A stretch of DNA of 12,274 bases from Puniceicoccales bacterium (GTDB taxonomy: Bacteria > Verrucomicrobiota > Verrucomicrobiia > Opitutales > UBA953): NCBI GenBank assembly GCA_031289285.1, contig JAITPT010000068.1:1-12274 (forward strand), read 5' to 3'. Below, one piece after another: positions 1 to 6,515 of the stretch (position 1 is the stretch's first letter; every line of letters begins with the position of its first letter). The notes beneath the pieces were generated by a model. The model saw only the letters and a list, made by a program, of their open reading frames with translations. It was not told the origin of the DNA and did no database searches. A program made the position numbers and the translations under genes.

Positions 1-399
1 CTTCGCGACACGGGGCTGCTGCACCACCTGCTCAACCTAAACACACTCGACGAGGTTCTCACGCACCCGATTGCTGGCGCGAGTTGGGAGACCTTTGTTT
101 TGGAAAACATTCAACGCTCCCTCAAAATAGACGACCCGTTTGCATCGGCCTATTTCTGGCGAACCTCCGACGGTCACGAGGCCGACCTGCTCATCGAGCG
201 CGGCGGAAAAGCGGACACATTGCTCGAAGTCAAAATCGGCAGCGGAGCCGACATTGGTGCCGCCAAGCAACTCGCTGCAATCGCCGTCCAACTCGGCGCA
301 AATCGCGCCGCTATCCTCAGCCGCCAAGACGGCACAGAACGCCTCCTCCCAAACATCGAACGCCTCGGCCCAGCCCAGTTTCTCACCGGAAAATGGTGA
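1..399 (+). CDS. DUF4143-type AAA+ ATPase, C-terminal part (5' end outside window)
   Basis: The frame is open from base 1 and ends with TGA at 397-399, leaving 132 codons of the C-terminus. It matches the DUF4143 domain found at the C-terminus of AAA+ ATPases of the old 'ATPase (AAA+ superfamily)' group. Visible landmarks are the RDTGLLHHLL segment (residues 2-11), the PIAGASWETFVLENI segment (23-37), the FWR motif (52-54), G-H-E-A-D-L (58-63) and L-L-E-V-K (74-78). The acidic residues E60/D62, E76 and K78 recall the PD-(D/E)XK-like fold proposed for this domain. The N-terminal P-loop ATPase part (normally about 250 residues) lies outside the window. The physiological role of the family is not settled, although members often occur in accessory regions. 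It is the only plus-strand gene here. Confidence in the family is high; no specific function is claimed. Confidence 0.88.
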   Translation, partial: LRDTGLLHHLLNLNTLDEVLTHPIAGASWETFVLENIQRSLKIDDPFASAYFWRTSDGHEADLLIERGGKADTLLEVKIGSGADIGAAKQLAAIAVQLGANRAAILSRQDGTERLLPNIERLGPAQFLTGKW

Positions 400-439
400 G
401 GGCACTCTCGCTATCTTTGGACAGAAAGGGTGCCCGTCA

Positions 440-452
440 GCCCCAACGGGGC
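440..452. repeat. GCCCC-AAC-GGGGC hairpin (REP-like)
   Basis: A perfect 5-bp stem (440-444 with 448-452) closes a 3-nt loop. Hairpins with the same GCCCC/GGGGC arms recur at 8374-8387 and 8452-8465. Similar AGCCCCAACGGGGC elements are, from memory, common dispersed repeats in Verrucomicrobiota and Planctomycetota intergenic regions. It lies about 40 bp after the stop of the DUF4143 gene but has no T-run behind it, so a terminator role is not shown. Confidence 0.6.
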
Positions 453-547
453 GTCCAGCATTTAACCGAGGGTGACGAAGCAACGCGACGGAACCCACGG
501 TATCAATGCCACTCTCCCCGGAGTTCAGAAGGGACGACGGCGCGTGG

Positions 548-638
548 AGTGTAGCACAGACAATCCTGTCTGTGGGCGAATCGTCGCCAAAGGCGACAGC
601 AACACGGACAACACAGACAGGATTGTCTGTGCTACACT
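548..638. repeat. REPIN-like element: perfect 27-bp inverted repeat of two hairpins
   Basis: Bases 548-574 are the exact reverse complement of 612-638. Each arm is itself a hairpin: CACAGACA at 555-562 and TGTCTGTG at 567-574 enclose the loop ATCC, and the right arm mirrors this. The 37-nt spacer contains a third hairpin, GTCGCC-AAA-GGCGAC (583-597). Two inverted REP hairpins around a spacer is the layout called REPIN, a non-autonomous element usually mobilised by a RAYT transposase. No RAYT gene is in this window. The classification is by structure only. Confidence 0.75.
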
Positions 639-786
639 GCTGCTACACCGCTGCTGCCGCCCCTTCAGTTCCAACCCCGCGAGGGCGCGGACAAATCGGG
701 GAAGGAACTTGGGGGGGGGCAGACGTTCGTGTTAGTCGCTAAAAATGCCCAAAATCTTGGCTTCGCAATTCGTGAAAAACAACATA

Positions 787-2331
787 TTAACAATCTGTTC
801 CTTGCAAGGGCAGGAGAAGCGTTTCCACGGGGGCAAAGACAGGAGTTTCAGCGCGGACTTCAGATTGGATTTTTAAGTAGGGGGTAGCATGGATAGCATC
901 TGCGCCGGAGGAAAGGAGGCCAGCGAGAAAGGCGCTGGGAAGTTCTTTTGCGGTTTTGTTAGAGACGGCGGCACGGCAATACCAGCGAAAACCTTCATGG
1001 CGGTTTCGGACGAGACCGCCGCGTTGTGTGTCGGAAGCAAGAAGATGTCCGAGTTCCGCTTGTGCCCCATAATTACCCTGCGTTGCCGCACTGGTGATAA
1101 ATTGCACTGCTTCACGGTCGGCGGACTGTCCGTCAAATTTCTTCATGATGGCGTGACCGAGTAGAAACTGTGCGTCGGGGTTGCCATGCTCGGCAGCGAC
1201 GCGCAAACGGACAAGAGTGGCGTCGTCGTATTGTTTCGCGTTATCCACGATGTTGTCCTTGGCGTAGAAACTTTTTATGAGCGCGTATGCAGGAACAAAT
1301 CCTTGCGCGGCGGCTTTTCGCGCCCACGCAAGCGACTGGCTTTCGTTTTTCTCTACGCCGCGCCCTTCTTTATATAAAATGGCGAGGTTATATTGCGCAG
1401 TGGAGAGACCTGCGGCGGCGAGACGGTTGTATGTGGAAAACGCTTTGGCTTCGTTTTTGGGAACGCCCAAACCTTTTGAGTGCGCCTGTGCGATTGCGCA
1501 CTCGGCGAGGGCGTTGTGTTGCTGTCTCGCTTTTTCAAACCAAACGAGTGCCTCAGTTTCGTTTTTCGGAACGCCGTCGCCAGTGAGTAGGCGCATTCCA
1601 AACTCGAATTGCGCGGCGGCGAAACCGCCTTCGGCAGCTTTGCGACACCACTTCACGGCTTCGACGCGATTTTTAAGAACGCCGTCGCCCTCGCGAAAGC
1701 GACGTGCGAGTTCATATTGTTCGGCTGGCTGTTTTATTTCTGCTTCGCGCTTGGCAGTTTCGGCGGCGTCAGCGAGAAACTTTTCGCGCTCGGCAAGCCG
1801 CTTTTGGGCGGGCGCGTAGTTCGCCTTCGCGGATTTGCGCAGCCATAAGAGCGATTCGTTTTGGTCGGGATAGATGCCGCGTCCAAACTCATAAAGAAGC
1901 GACAGGTGAAATTGCGCAGCGGCGTGATTTTTATTCGCGGCGCGAGTAAAGAGGATTTTTGAGTTCCGATAACTTTTCACTGTAGATTTTTCGCCAGAAT
2001 CGCGAACGCCATGCGCGTAATACCGGATGTGCATTATCGTGTCGTCGGAGACATCTGGGTCGTAAGAGACAAAGTAGTGATCATTGGCGAAGGCCGCAGC
2101 GATGCCAAGGAGGAATTCACGATTTTTATTTTTAAGATCCTTACTGATTCGATCCACCTCCTTTGTCGTTTCGGAATCCACGCGCCTACTCGCACACGCT
2201 GAAAGCGCGAAAACGAGCGCAAACGCAAGGAGCAAAGGCGCGATGCGGGATAAAGCAGTGGCAACTGCGTCCGATGGGATGGCAGCGGCGGGAAGTGCTT
2301 GTTTTCCGTGAAGTTTTTGGAATTTTTCCAT
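787..2331 (-). CDS. Sel1-repeat (TPR-like) lipoprotein
   Basis: Encodes 514 aa. The N-terminus has an unusually long polar region, then a hydrophobic stretch (about residues 28-44) and an L-S-A-C lipobox with Cys46, so it is predicted to be lipidated and held at a membrane facing the periplasm. After a linker (47-135) come about seven Sel1-like repeats, roughly at 138-172, 203-236, 238-272, 274-308, 311-345, 385-420 and 422-455. They show the usual A-x-x-x-L/F-G, G-x-G-V-x-K/R-N and A-x-x-W-x-x-K-A-A signatures. A charged insert separates the first two repeats. Sel1 repeats are alpha/alpha protein-binding scaffolds, and no enzyme domain is visible. It is the last of three co-directional lipoprotein genes, 68 bp after the ankyrin gene. 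The ATG at 2331 has no Shine-Dalgarno. Its partner is unknown. Confidence 0.87.
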   Translation of the reverse strand: MEKFQKLHGKQALPAAAIPSDAVATALSRIAPLLLAFALVFALSACASRRVDSETTKEVDRISKDLKNKNREFLLGIAAAFANDHYFVSYDPDVSDDTIMHIRYYAHGVRDSGEKSTVKSYRNSKILFTRAANKNHAAAQFHLSLLYEFGRGIYPDQNESLLWLRKSAKANYAPAQKRLAEREKFLADAAETAKREAEIKQPAEQYELARRFREGDGVLKNRVEAVKWCRKAAEGGFAAAQFEFGMRLLTGDGVPKNETEALVWFEKARQQHNALAECAIAQAHSKGLGVPKNEAKAFSTYNRLAAAGLSTAQYNLAILYKEGRGVEKNESQSLAWARKAAAQGFVPAYALIKSFYAKDNIVDNAKQYDDATLVRLRVAAEHGNPDAQFLLGHAIMKKFDGQSADREAVQFITSAATQGNYGAQAELGHLLASDTQRGGLVRNRHEGFRWYCRAAVSNKTAKELPSAFLAGLLSSGADAIHATPYLKIQSEVRAETPVFAPVETLLLPLQGTDC

Positions 2332-2399
2332 GATGGAAAAAGTTTTGAATAAAGGCGAAAGGTTGTGAGTAGAAAGAATAGTTGTTTTGTGTTTGTTTT

Positions 2400-3053
2400 T
2401 TATTGTCCGCCAGCGGCGCGGAGGACTTCGGCGACTGCGGTATTGCTTTTGGAGAGAGCGATTTGCAAAGGAGTGTTTCCGTAGTATGCAGTGTGAAAAC
2501 CCACTCTTGATTCATCACGGACATTCCACGCGGAATAAGGTTTTTGTGTCGGCGGGACATAATTTACTTTTGCTCCGCCTTGAAGAAGTGCGCGGGCTGC
2601 GACGGCGTTGTTATTGAAGGCGGCAACTTGCAATGGCGTTGCGAAAACAAGGCTGCCGTTTGTGTAAGGGCGGTTGGGGTCTGCGCCATTTTCGAGAAGT
2701 GTTTTGATTATCTCTGGATTCTGATTATACATTGCGGCGACTCCGAGTGGAGTAAGACCGAATGCGCGGTTTTCCGCTTTATTTGGGTCGTTTCCGGATT
2801 TAATAAAAGCGGCGATTTCTGCTGGATCTTTGCCATGCATACAGGCCATGTCAAAGCCGGATGCGCAACCAGAGAGGACGACGGCGGCGAGGAGGGCGGA
2901 GATGCAACAGGTCTTGCGCAGGAACTTCGCGCCACGCTGGCGAAAAGTATGTTTCGTGGCGACGCCTGTGGCTGCGATAAGCGGCGGCGGCGTTGCCGTT
3001 GGTTTAGAACTTCCGCCGACGGCGAGAGCGTGGTTTTGTGTAGTGAGAAACAT
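2400..3053 (-). CDS. ankyrin-repeat lipoprotein
   Basis: Encodes 217 aa from the ATG at 3053. The frame stays open to 3251, but that extension would overlap the end of the upstream gene and encodes unconvincing sequence, so the internal start is preferred. A long basic/polar N-region (1-48) leads to a hydrophobic segment and an L-S-G-C lipobox with Cys63. Three to four ankyrin repeats follow: a degenerate one at about 69-100, then units opening with LTPLGVAA (about 100-134), ATPLQVAA (about 139-167) and NTPLQIAL (about 193-217). They carry the typical LLENGADPN-like second helix and turn. Ankyrin repeats bind proteins; no catalytic domain is present. It sits between two Sel1-containing lipoprotein genes on the same strand (gaps 116 and 68 bp), so an operon and a shared envelope complex are plausible but inferred. 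Confidence 0.85.
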   Translation of the reverse strand: MFLTTQNHALAVGGSSKPTATPPPLIAATGVATKHTFRQRGAKFLRKTCCISALLAAVVLSGCASGFDMACMHGKDPAEIAAFIKSGNDPNKAENRAFGLTPLGVAAMYNQNPEIIKTLLENGADPNRPYTNGSLVFATPLQVAAFNNNAVAARALLQGGAKVNYVPPTQKPYSAWNVRDESRVGFHTAYYGNTPLQIALSKSNTAVAEVLRAAGGQ

Positions 3054-3169
3054 GATGATGTAGTGTCTGAGTGTTGTTGAGAACGTGTGTTGCTTAGTGG
3101 TTATTCTGACTGTTTTGTTTTTCCCTCCGCACTTGCGAAAGAAAAATTGGTTGTGTGCGTTAAAGAAAA

Positions 3170-5107
3170 TTATTGGGCTGGGTTGTTTTTGTTGATTTTC
3201 TTTAACTGTATTGCGGGTTCGTAACCGGCGGTGGCGGCGGTTGTTAGCCATTTTTCGGCGGCGGTGTTGTTTTGTGGTGTGCCGCGTCCGTATTTGTGCA
3301 TAAGGGCGAGGTGAAACATGGCGGGGCGGCTACCTTGTTTAGCGGCGTTTGAGAAGAGAGCGAATGCTTGCGGATACCAATCGTCTTTAGTGTGGTCGAA
3401 AGAGAAATCTTTGCCGTCGGCGCGGAGTGTATAAGCGCGGTCAATTCCTATATTGCCAAGCGGTTCGTCGGTGTCGGGATGTTTCTCGTAATCGTCGGAA
3501 GTGGCAGTGCGATAGTTATATTCGCGGGCGAGTTCGGCGCGGGAGTCTGCGGAGTCGAAGTTGTTGGCGACTTTTTCTCCAATGGTGTAAGTAAGCCCTT
3601 GGCGGAAGAGAGCGGCGGCGGCAGCGGTGCCGCCTTCGTTGGCGGGGTCGAAGGTGACGGGCGTAGCGGTTACGGCGGCTTCGGCGGTGTTGTCAAGTGG
3701 AGTGGCGGGAGCGGTGGCGTCACGGGCTTTATGTCCTGCACTGGCAACGGGTTGTTTGTATTCGGGGGCGGTCTGATAAACTGGCACGGCGGTTTGAGGC
3801 ACTGGGACAAGCACGATTGGCGGAACGATTGGTGCAATCGGACGTTCTGCTAAAACACTTCTGACGGCGGCTTCTTGTCTCTTTTGTGCAGCGGCGGCGC
3901 GGCGGGCGTCTGCACGTTGAGACGAAGCCAATGCGTCTTGCTTTATCCGCGCCATTTTGCGGTCGCTGTTGCGGAGAAACATGTCCGTTTGCGTCGGTCC
4001 CTTGATAAGACCGCCAGTGGCAGTATTGAGGTCTTTTTTGACGGAGACGACGGCTTCTGAGCCGGCGAGTTTTATCTTGGCGTCTATTGTTTTACCTGCC
4101 CAGTATTGCGTTGTGCTGCCCCCTCCTGAACCTCCTTGTGAGCCGCCAGTTGTCTGCGCCACTTTCTGGTTCCACTTGCGCATGTCTTTATTGTATTGGT
4201 GCTGTTGAACCATGCTTCCGGCGGTTACCATTGTGCTGCCAACCGTAGCGAGGGCAGACAACGCTTCTTGTTCTCGCGCACGGTCGGCGGCTTCTTGATT
4301 AGATTTATTCACACGGGCGATTTGGGCAAGTTGGGTGGCATCAATTTTCTGTTCTACAATGAGGTTTGCAAACGCCTCGGCTTGTTCGGGCGTTCCGCGT
4401 TGAGTGCTAAGCGCGGCTGCGATTTGGGCAGTGTCGGCGGGAAGTTGTCTAACGATTTTCTCGAAGGCGTTTTTGAAAACTAAGAGAGAGCCATTGCGTT
4501 GGACGCCTGACCATGCCCACATCCCATACGACCAAAACCAAGGGATTAACGAGAGGCATTTTGTAGAACTATCCTTTGCGTTGTATTGTCTGATTTCGTT
4601 GCCGTATTTATCGAGGACTCTCAATGTTAAATCGGACTCAAAAGACCACGTTTCCATTGGGCCACCCAAAATCGGAATGACCATGCCGGTAAAGATATTG
4701 AGAACCATCCAACCAGTGAAACTTTTGTCGCGTGTGGAAGAAACGGAGAGAATGAGGTAGCCATTTGTTTCGCCACTGGCGGCGACGAGGTTCTTGCGCA
4801 CTTCGGAGAGAAACAGTGCCCGCTCGCTGTGTTGGGCTTGCGATGTCTTGCTGCCAGTTTCAAGGAAGACGGGGTCGAGGCGCGGAAGTTTTTGAATCCT
4901 CGCACTGCGATCAGGAACCTCCATGAGTTCTTGCTCGTTCATCGAGCGGCAACCGCTGGCACCAAGGAGGGCACACAGCGCGAGTGCGGCGAGAGCGAGG
5001 CGGGCGGCATGAGCGTGGGCGCGGAAAAGGGCGGCGGCGAGAGTGCCAGTGGTGGCTGCGTTTTTGTCCACAGCGACGGGTGCGGAGAGTGTGCTTTGAA
5101 CAGACAT
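3170..5107 (-). CDS. large lipoprotein with Pro/Ala-rich linker and C-terminal Sel1-like repeats
   Basis: Encodes 645 aa. A long N-region precedes an Ala/Leu-rich hydrophobic stretch (about 34-50) and the lipobox-like A-S-G-C with Cys53. Residues 60 to about 230 form a domain I cannot name; it contains a hydrophobic loop (VLNIFTGMVIPILGG) and a W/F-rich patch. A charged, probably helical region follows, with a glycine-rich patch GGSQGGSGGGS. Next come an Arg/Ala/Gln-rich helix and a proline/valine-rich low-complexity linker. About residues 575-635 hold two Sel1-like units ending in the K-Y-G-R-G-T-P-Q-N-N signature. It is first of the three-gene lipoprotein cluster and lies directly behind the structured leader at 5183-5313. 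The ATG at 5107 lacks a Shine-Dalgarno. The function is unknown; a scaffold or envelope-complex role is the best guess. Confidence 0.82.
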   Translation of the reverse strand: MSVQSTLSAPVAVDKNAATTGTLAAALFRAHAHAARLALAALALCALLGASGCRSMNEQELMEVPDRSARIQKLPRLDPVFLETGSKTSQAQHSERALFLSEVRKNLVAASGETNGYLILSVSSTRDKSFTGWMVLNIFTGMVIPILGGPMETWSFESDLTLRVLDKYGNEIRQYNAKDSSTKCLSLIPWFWSYGMWAWSGVQRNGSLLVFKNAFEKIVRQLPADTAQIAAALSTQRGTPEQAEAFANLIVEQKIDATQLAQIARVNKSNQEAADRAREQEALSALATVGSTMVTAGSMVQQHQYNKDMRKWNQKVAQTTGGSQGGSGGGSTTQYWAGKTIDAKIKLAGSEAVVSVKKDLNTATGGLIKGPTQTDMFLRNSDRKMARIKQDALASSQRADARRAAAAQKRQEAAVRSVLAERPIAPIVPPIVLVPVPQTAVPVYQTAPEYKQPVASAGHKARDATAPATPLDNTAEAAVTATPVTFDPANEGGTAAAAALFRQGLTYTIGEKVANNFDSADSRAELAREYNYRTATSDDYEKHPDTDEPLGNIGIDRAYTLRADGKDFSFDHTKDDWYPQAFALFSNAAKQGSRPAMFHLALMHKYGRGTPQNNTAAEKWLTTAATAGYEPAIQLKKINKNNPAQ

Positions 5108-5182
5108 AGCAAAGGATTTGTGTCTTGATCGCGTTTCCCTTGGCCGATGTCTGTTGTCATACTGGTGCTTTGTTGTGCCTGC

Positions 5183-5211
5183 AAAAAAGGAGCGTGTTTA
5201 GTTCACGCTCC
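5183..5211 (-). terminator. intrinsic (Rho-independent) terminator
   Basis: On the minus strand, GGAGCGTG (5211-5204) and CACGCTCC (5196-5189) form a perfect 8-bp stem around the 7-nt loop AACTAAA, followed immediately by six T residues (5188-5183). On the plus strand no T-run follows the hairpin, so it is directional. It sits between the nuclease gene ending at 5501 and the lipoprotein gene starting at 5107. It could end transcripts from upstream, end a small RNA, or act as the expression platform of the leader. Confidence 0.85.
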
Positions 5212-5313
5212 CGTATCAGGCACGACCAAGCGCCTTTTGTATGAGCATTACCAACACGCCCCGATGGGCGCGTGTAACGCTGTCATACGTTGAGTTAGGT
5301 CGATTTTGATACG
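5183..5313 (-). promoter_or_regulatory. structured leader RNA: candidate attenuator, riboswitch or small RNA
   Basis: Read as a minus-strand transcript, this stretch folds on paper into one rod. The outer stem pairs 5313-5307 with 5218-5212 (CGTATCA/TGATACG, 7 bp). The next stem pairs 5302-5298 with 5227-5223 (CGACC/GGTCG, 5 bp), then 5288-5283 with 5244-5239 (GTATGA/TCATAC, 6 bp). A GC pair step follows. The apical hairpin pairs ACACGC with GCGTGT (5275-5270 with 5259-5254), with an inner CCC/GGG around ATC and one bulge. The rod is followed at once by an intrinsic terminator (5211-5183). The apical 3' arm GGGGCGTG (5262-5255) can instead pair over 8 bp, with one G-U, with the terminator 3' arm CACGCTCC. 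That is a possible antiterminator. It lies 75 nt upstream of the 645-aa lipoprotein gene. I recognise no known riboswitch class or 6S, tmRNA or SRP RNA. Confidence 0.6.
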
Positions 5314-5500
5314 AGACAGCAGCTTTAGTTACGCAAAGTTGTTGTGTTGTTAGAGAGTTGTTCTGGTCAGTTAGATTGGTTGTTGGTTAACGGTTGACGG
5401 TTGTTTTGTTTTATTTCGCCCGTGAAGGCGGAAAAGTGGTGAAAGAGGGAAAAGATGAAGTTGGAAGAAGTGAAGTGGAAAGGTGGAAGTGTTGCGGCGG
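5314..5500. other. gene-free spacer; minus strand rich in C and A
   Basis: No gene is visible. The minus strand between about 5340 and 5410 is dominated by AAC/CAAC motifs, and the plus strand at about 5440-5490 is purine-rich (gaag/gtgg runs). A weak bulged hairpin TTTCGCC/GGCGGAAA lies near 5414-5434 without a T-run. The promoter for the structured leader should lie here, but I found no good -35/-10 pair to mark. The heptamer AACTAAA of the terminator loop also occurs just upstream of the rod in this spacer. Confidence 0.4.
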
Positions 5501-6424
5501 TTATTGCGGTTTTTTGTCTGGAGGTGTTTGGGAAATACGTTGAATTGAGGCGAGAGAAAGGTTGGTCACCTCTGAAATAAATTCGTGCGTCGCGCCCTTG
5601 GCGAGCATCTTGCGGGTAACCTCAACCGCCTTTGTGACCGTCGCTTCTACCCAGATGGATTCGTCTATGGTGCTTTCGTGGCGCGTGGCGTCTAAGTGGT
5701 TCAGGTAGGCGCGGCGTTCGGCGGGGGTTAGGCGGTCAACGCGCAAACGCTCGCGGGCTTCCTTTAGGCCGGGTGCTTTGAACTTTTTTGGGATTTCGTC
5801 GTTTTTGAGAAAATAAAGCCATTCGTCCAATGGGTTGGCGGGGGGCTTGTCGAAGAAGCCGACGCGCAGGACATAGTATTCGGGAAAGATTTCGCTGACT
5901 TCCTTGCAAGCGATAAATCGCTTAAGCTGCTCTTCCGAGAGTGCCAAAAGGTCGTTTGTGTGAATGCCTCGAAATTCGGTGCGTCCGCGATAGACGTAAT
6001 CGTCGCCTGCGCCCAATTTGAAATAGACGATGTTGACGGAAAAGATGCGCCCGATTTTCCCGTATTCCTGACCCTTTTCGATAAAATCTGTGACGACTTT
6101 TGCGGTGCCGAAAAGCATACGCTGGAAGTAGTCGAGTTCGCGGTTGTTCTGGATTTCGATGATGATTTTGCGCTTGTTGCTGTCTTGCGCGAGGAGGTCA
6201 ACGCGGTTTGAACGGGAGTCGGCGGTCTCCTTGTTACCCTCGCTTTCTAAGAGTGCCGTGATTTTGATTTCTTCGCCAAGGAGTGCCGTGAGAAAGCCGT
6301 CGAGCACGACGTAGTCGGCCTTGTTGCGCAGGAGGCGTTTCATAGACCAATCGAAGCGCGTGTATTGACCGAGGGCTTCGGTTTTGGCGGCTGCTTTGGT
6401 TTTGGTTTTGGCTTTGGTGGGCAT
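5501..6424 (-). CDS. Rpn-family PD-(D/E)XK nuclease / putative transposase
   Basis: Encodes 307 aa of the PDDEXK_2 (PF12784-like, Rpn) family, whose E. coli members are DNA endonucleases that promote recombination and have been linked to phage defence. A Lys/Ala-rich tail (1-18) precedes the typical opening R-F-D-W-S-M-K-R-L-L-R-N-K (23-35). The active-site signature is visible as D76 in R-V-D-L-L-A-Q-D and E90-I-Q92 in I-I-I-E-I-Q, followed by F-Q-R-M-L-F-G-T-A-K-V (100-110). The C-terminal half has the R-L-T-P-A-E-R-R-A-Y-L segment (231-241) and ends with a short helix-turn-helix-like segment (I-S-E-V-T-N-L-S-L-A-S-I-Q-R-I). It appears intact. It lies 91 bp downstream of a second Rpn gene. 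The ATG at 6424 has no Shine-Dalgarno but a C/A-rich leader. No terminal inverted repeats of an insertion sequence are visible. Confidence 0.85.
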   Translation of the reverse strand: MPTKAKTKTKAAAKTEALGQYTRFDWSMKRLLRNKADYVVLDGFLTALLGEEIKITALLESEGNKETADSRSNRVDLLAQDSNKRKIIIEIQNNRELDYFQRMLFGTAKVVTDFIEKGQEYGKIGRIFSVNIVYFKLGAGDDYVYRGRTEFRGIHTNDLLALSEEQLKRFIACKEVSEIFPEYYVLRVGFFDKPPANPLDEWLYFLKNDEIPKKFKAPGLKEARERLRVDRLTPAERRAYLNHLDATRHESTIDESIWVEATVTKAVEVTRKMLAKGATHEFISEVTNLSLASIQRISQTPPDKKPQ

Positions 6425-6515
6425 TGGCGTAGTGCGTAGTGCGGTGGTGTGGTGTTGTGAAGTGGTGCGGTGGCGTGAAGTGGAGAGTGAGTGGTGAGTG
6501 GAAAAGGAAAGCGGG

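Larger units (their letters stand above)
400..786. other. gene-free spacer with REP-like hairpins
   Basis: No convincing coding region lies between the DUF4143 gene and the convergent Sel1 lipoprotein gene. The stretch holds a GCCCC/GGGGC hairpin (440-452), an imperfect dyad further on, and the double-hairpin inverted repeat at 548-638. A run of nine G residues sits at 711-719. Short open frames here run through the hairpins and show no protein-like composition. The last 60 bases are AT-richer and hold the 3' flank of the gene ending at 787; I see no clear intrinsic terminator there. Confidence 0.6.

Noticed and set aside
711..719. Phase-variable G9 tract
   Set aside because: It lies in gene-free sequence with no gene or clear promoter spacing to switch.
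3054..3251. N-terminal extension of the ankyrin protein to 283 aa
   Set aside because: It overlaps the end of the upstream gene, places the lipobox 129 residues in, and encodes low-quality sequence; the ATG at 3053 is more plausible.
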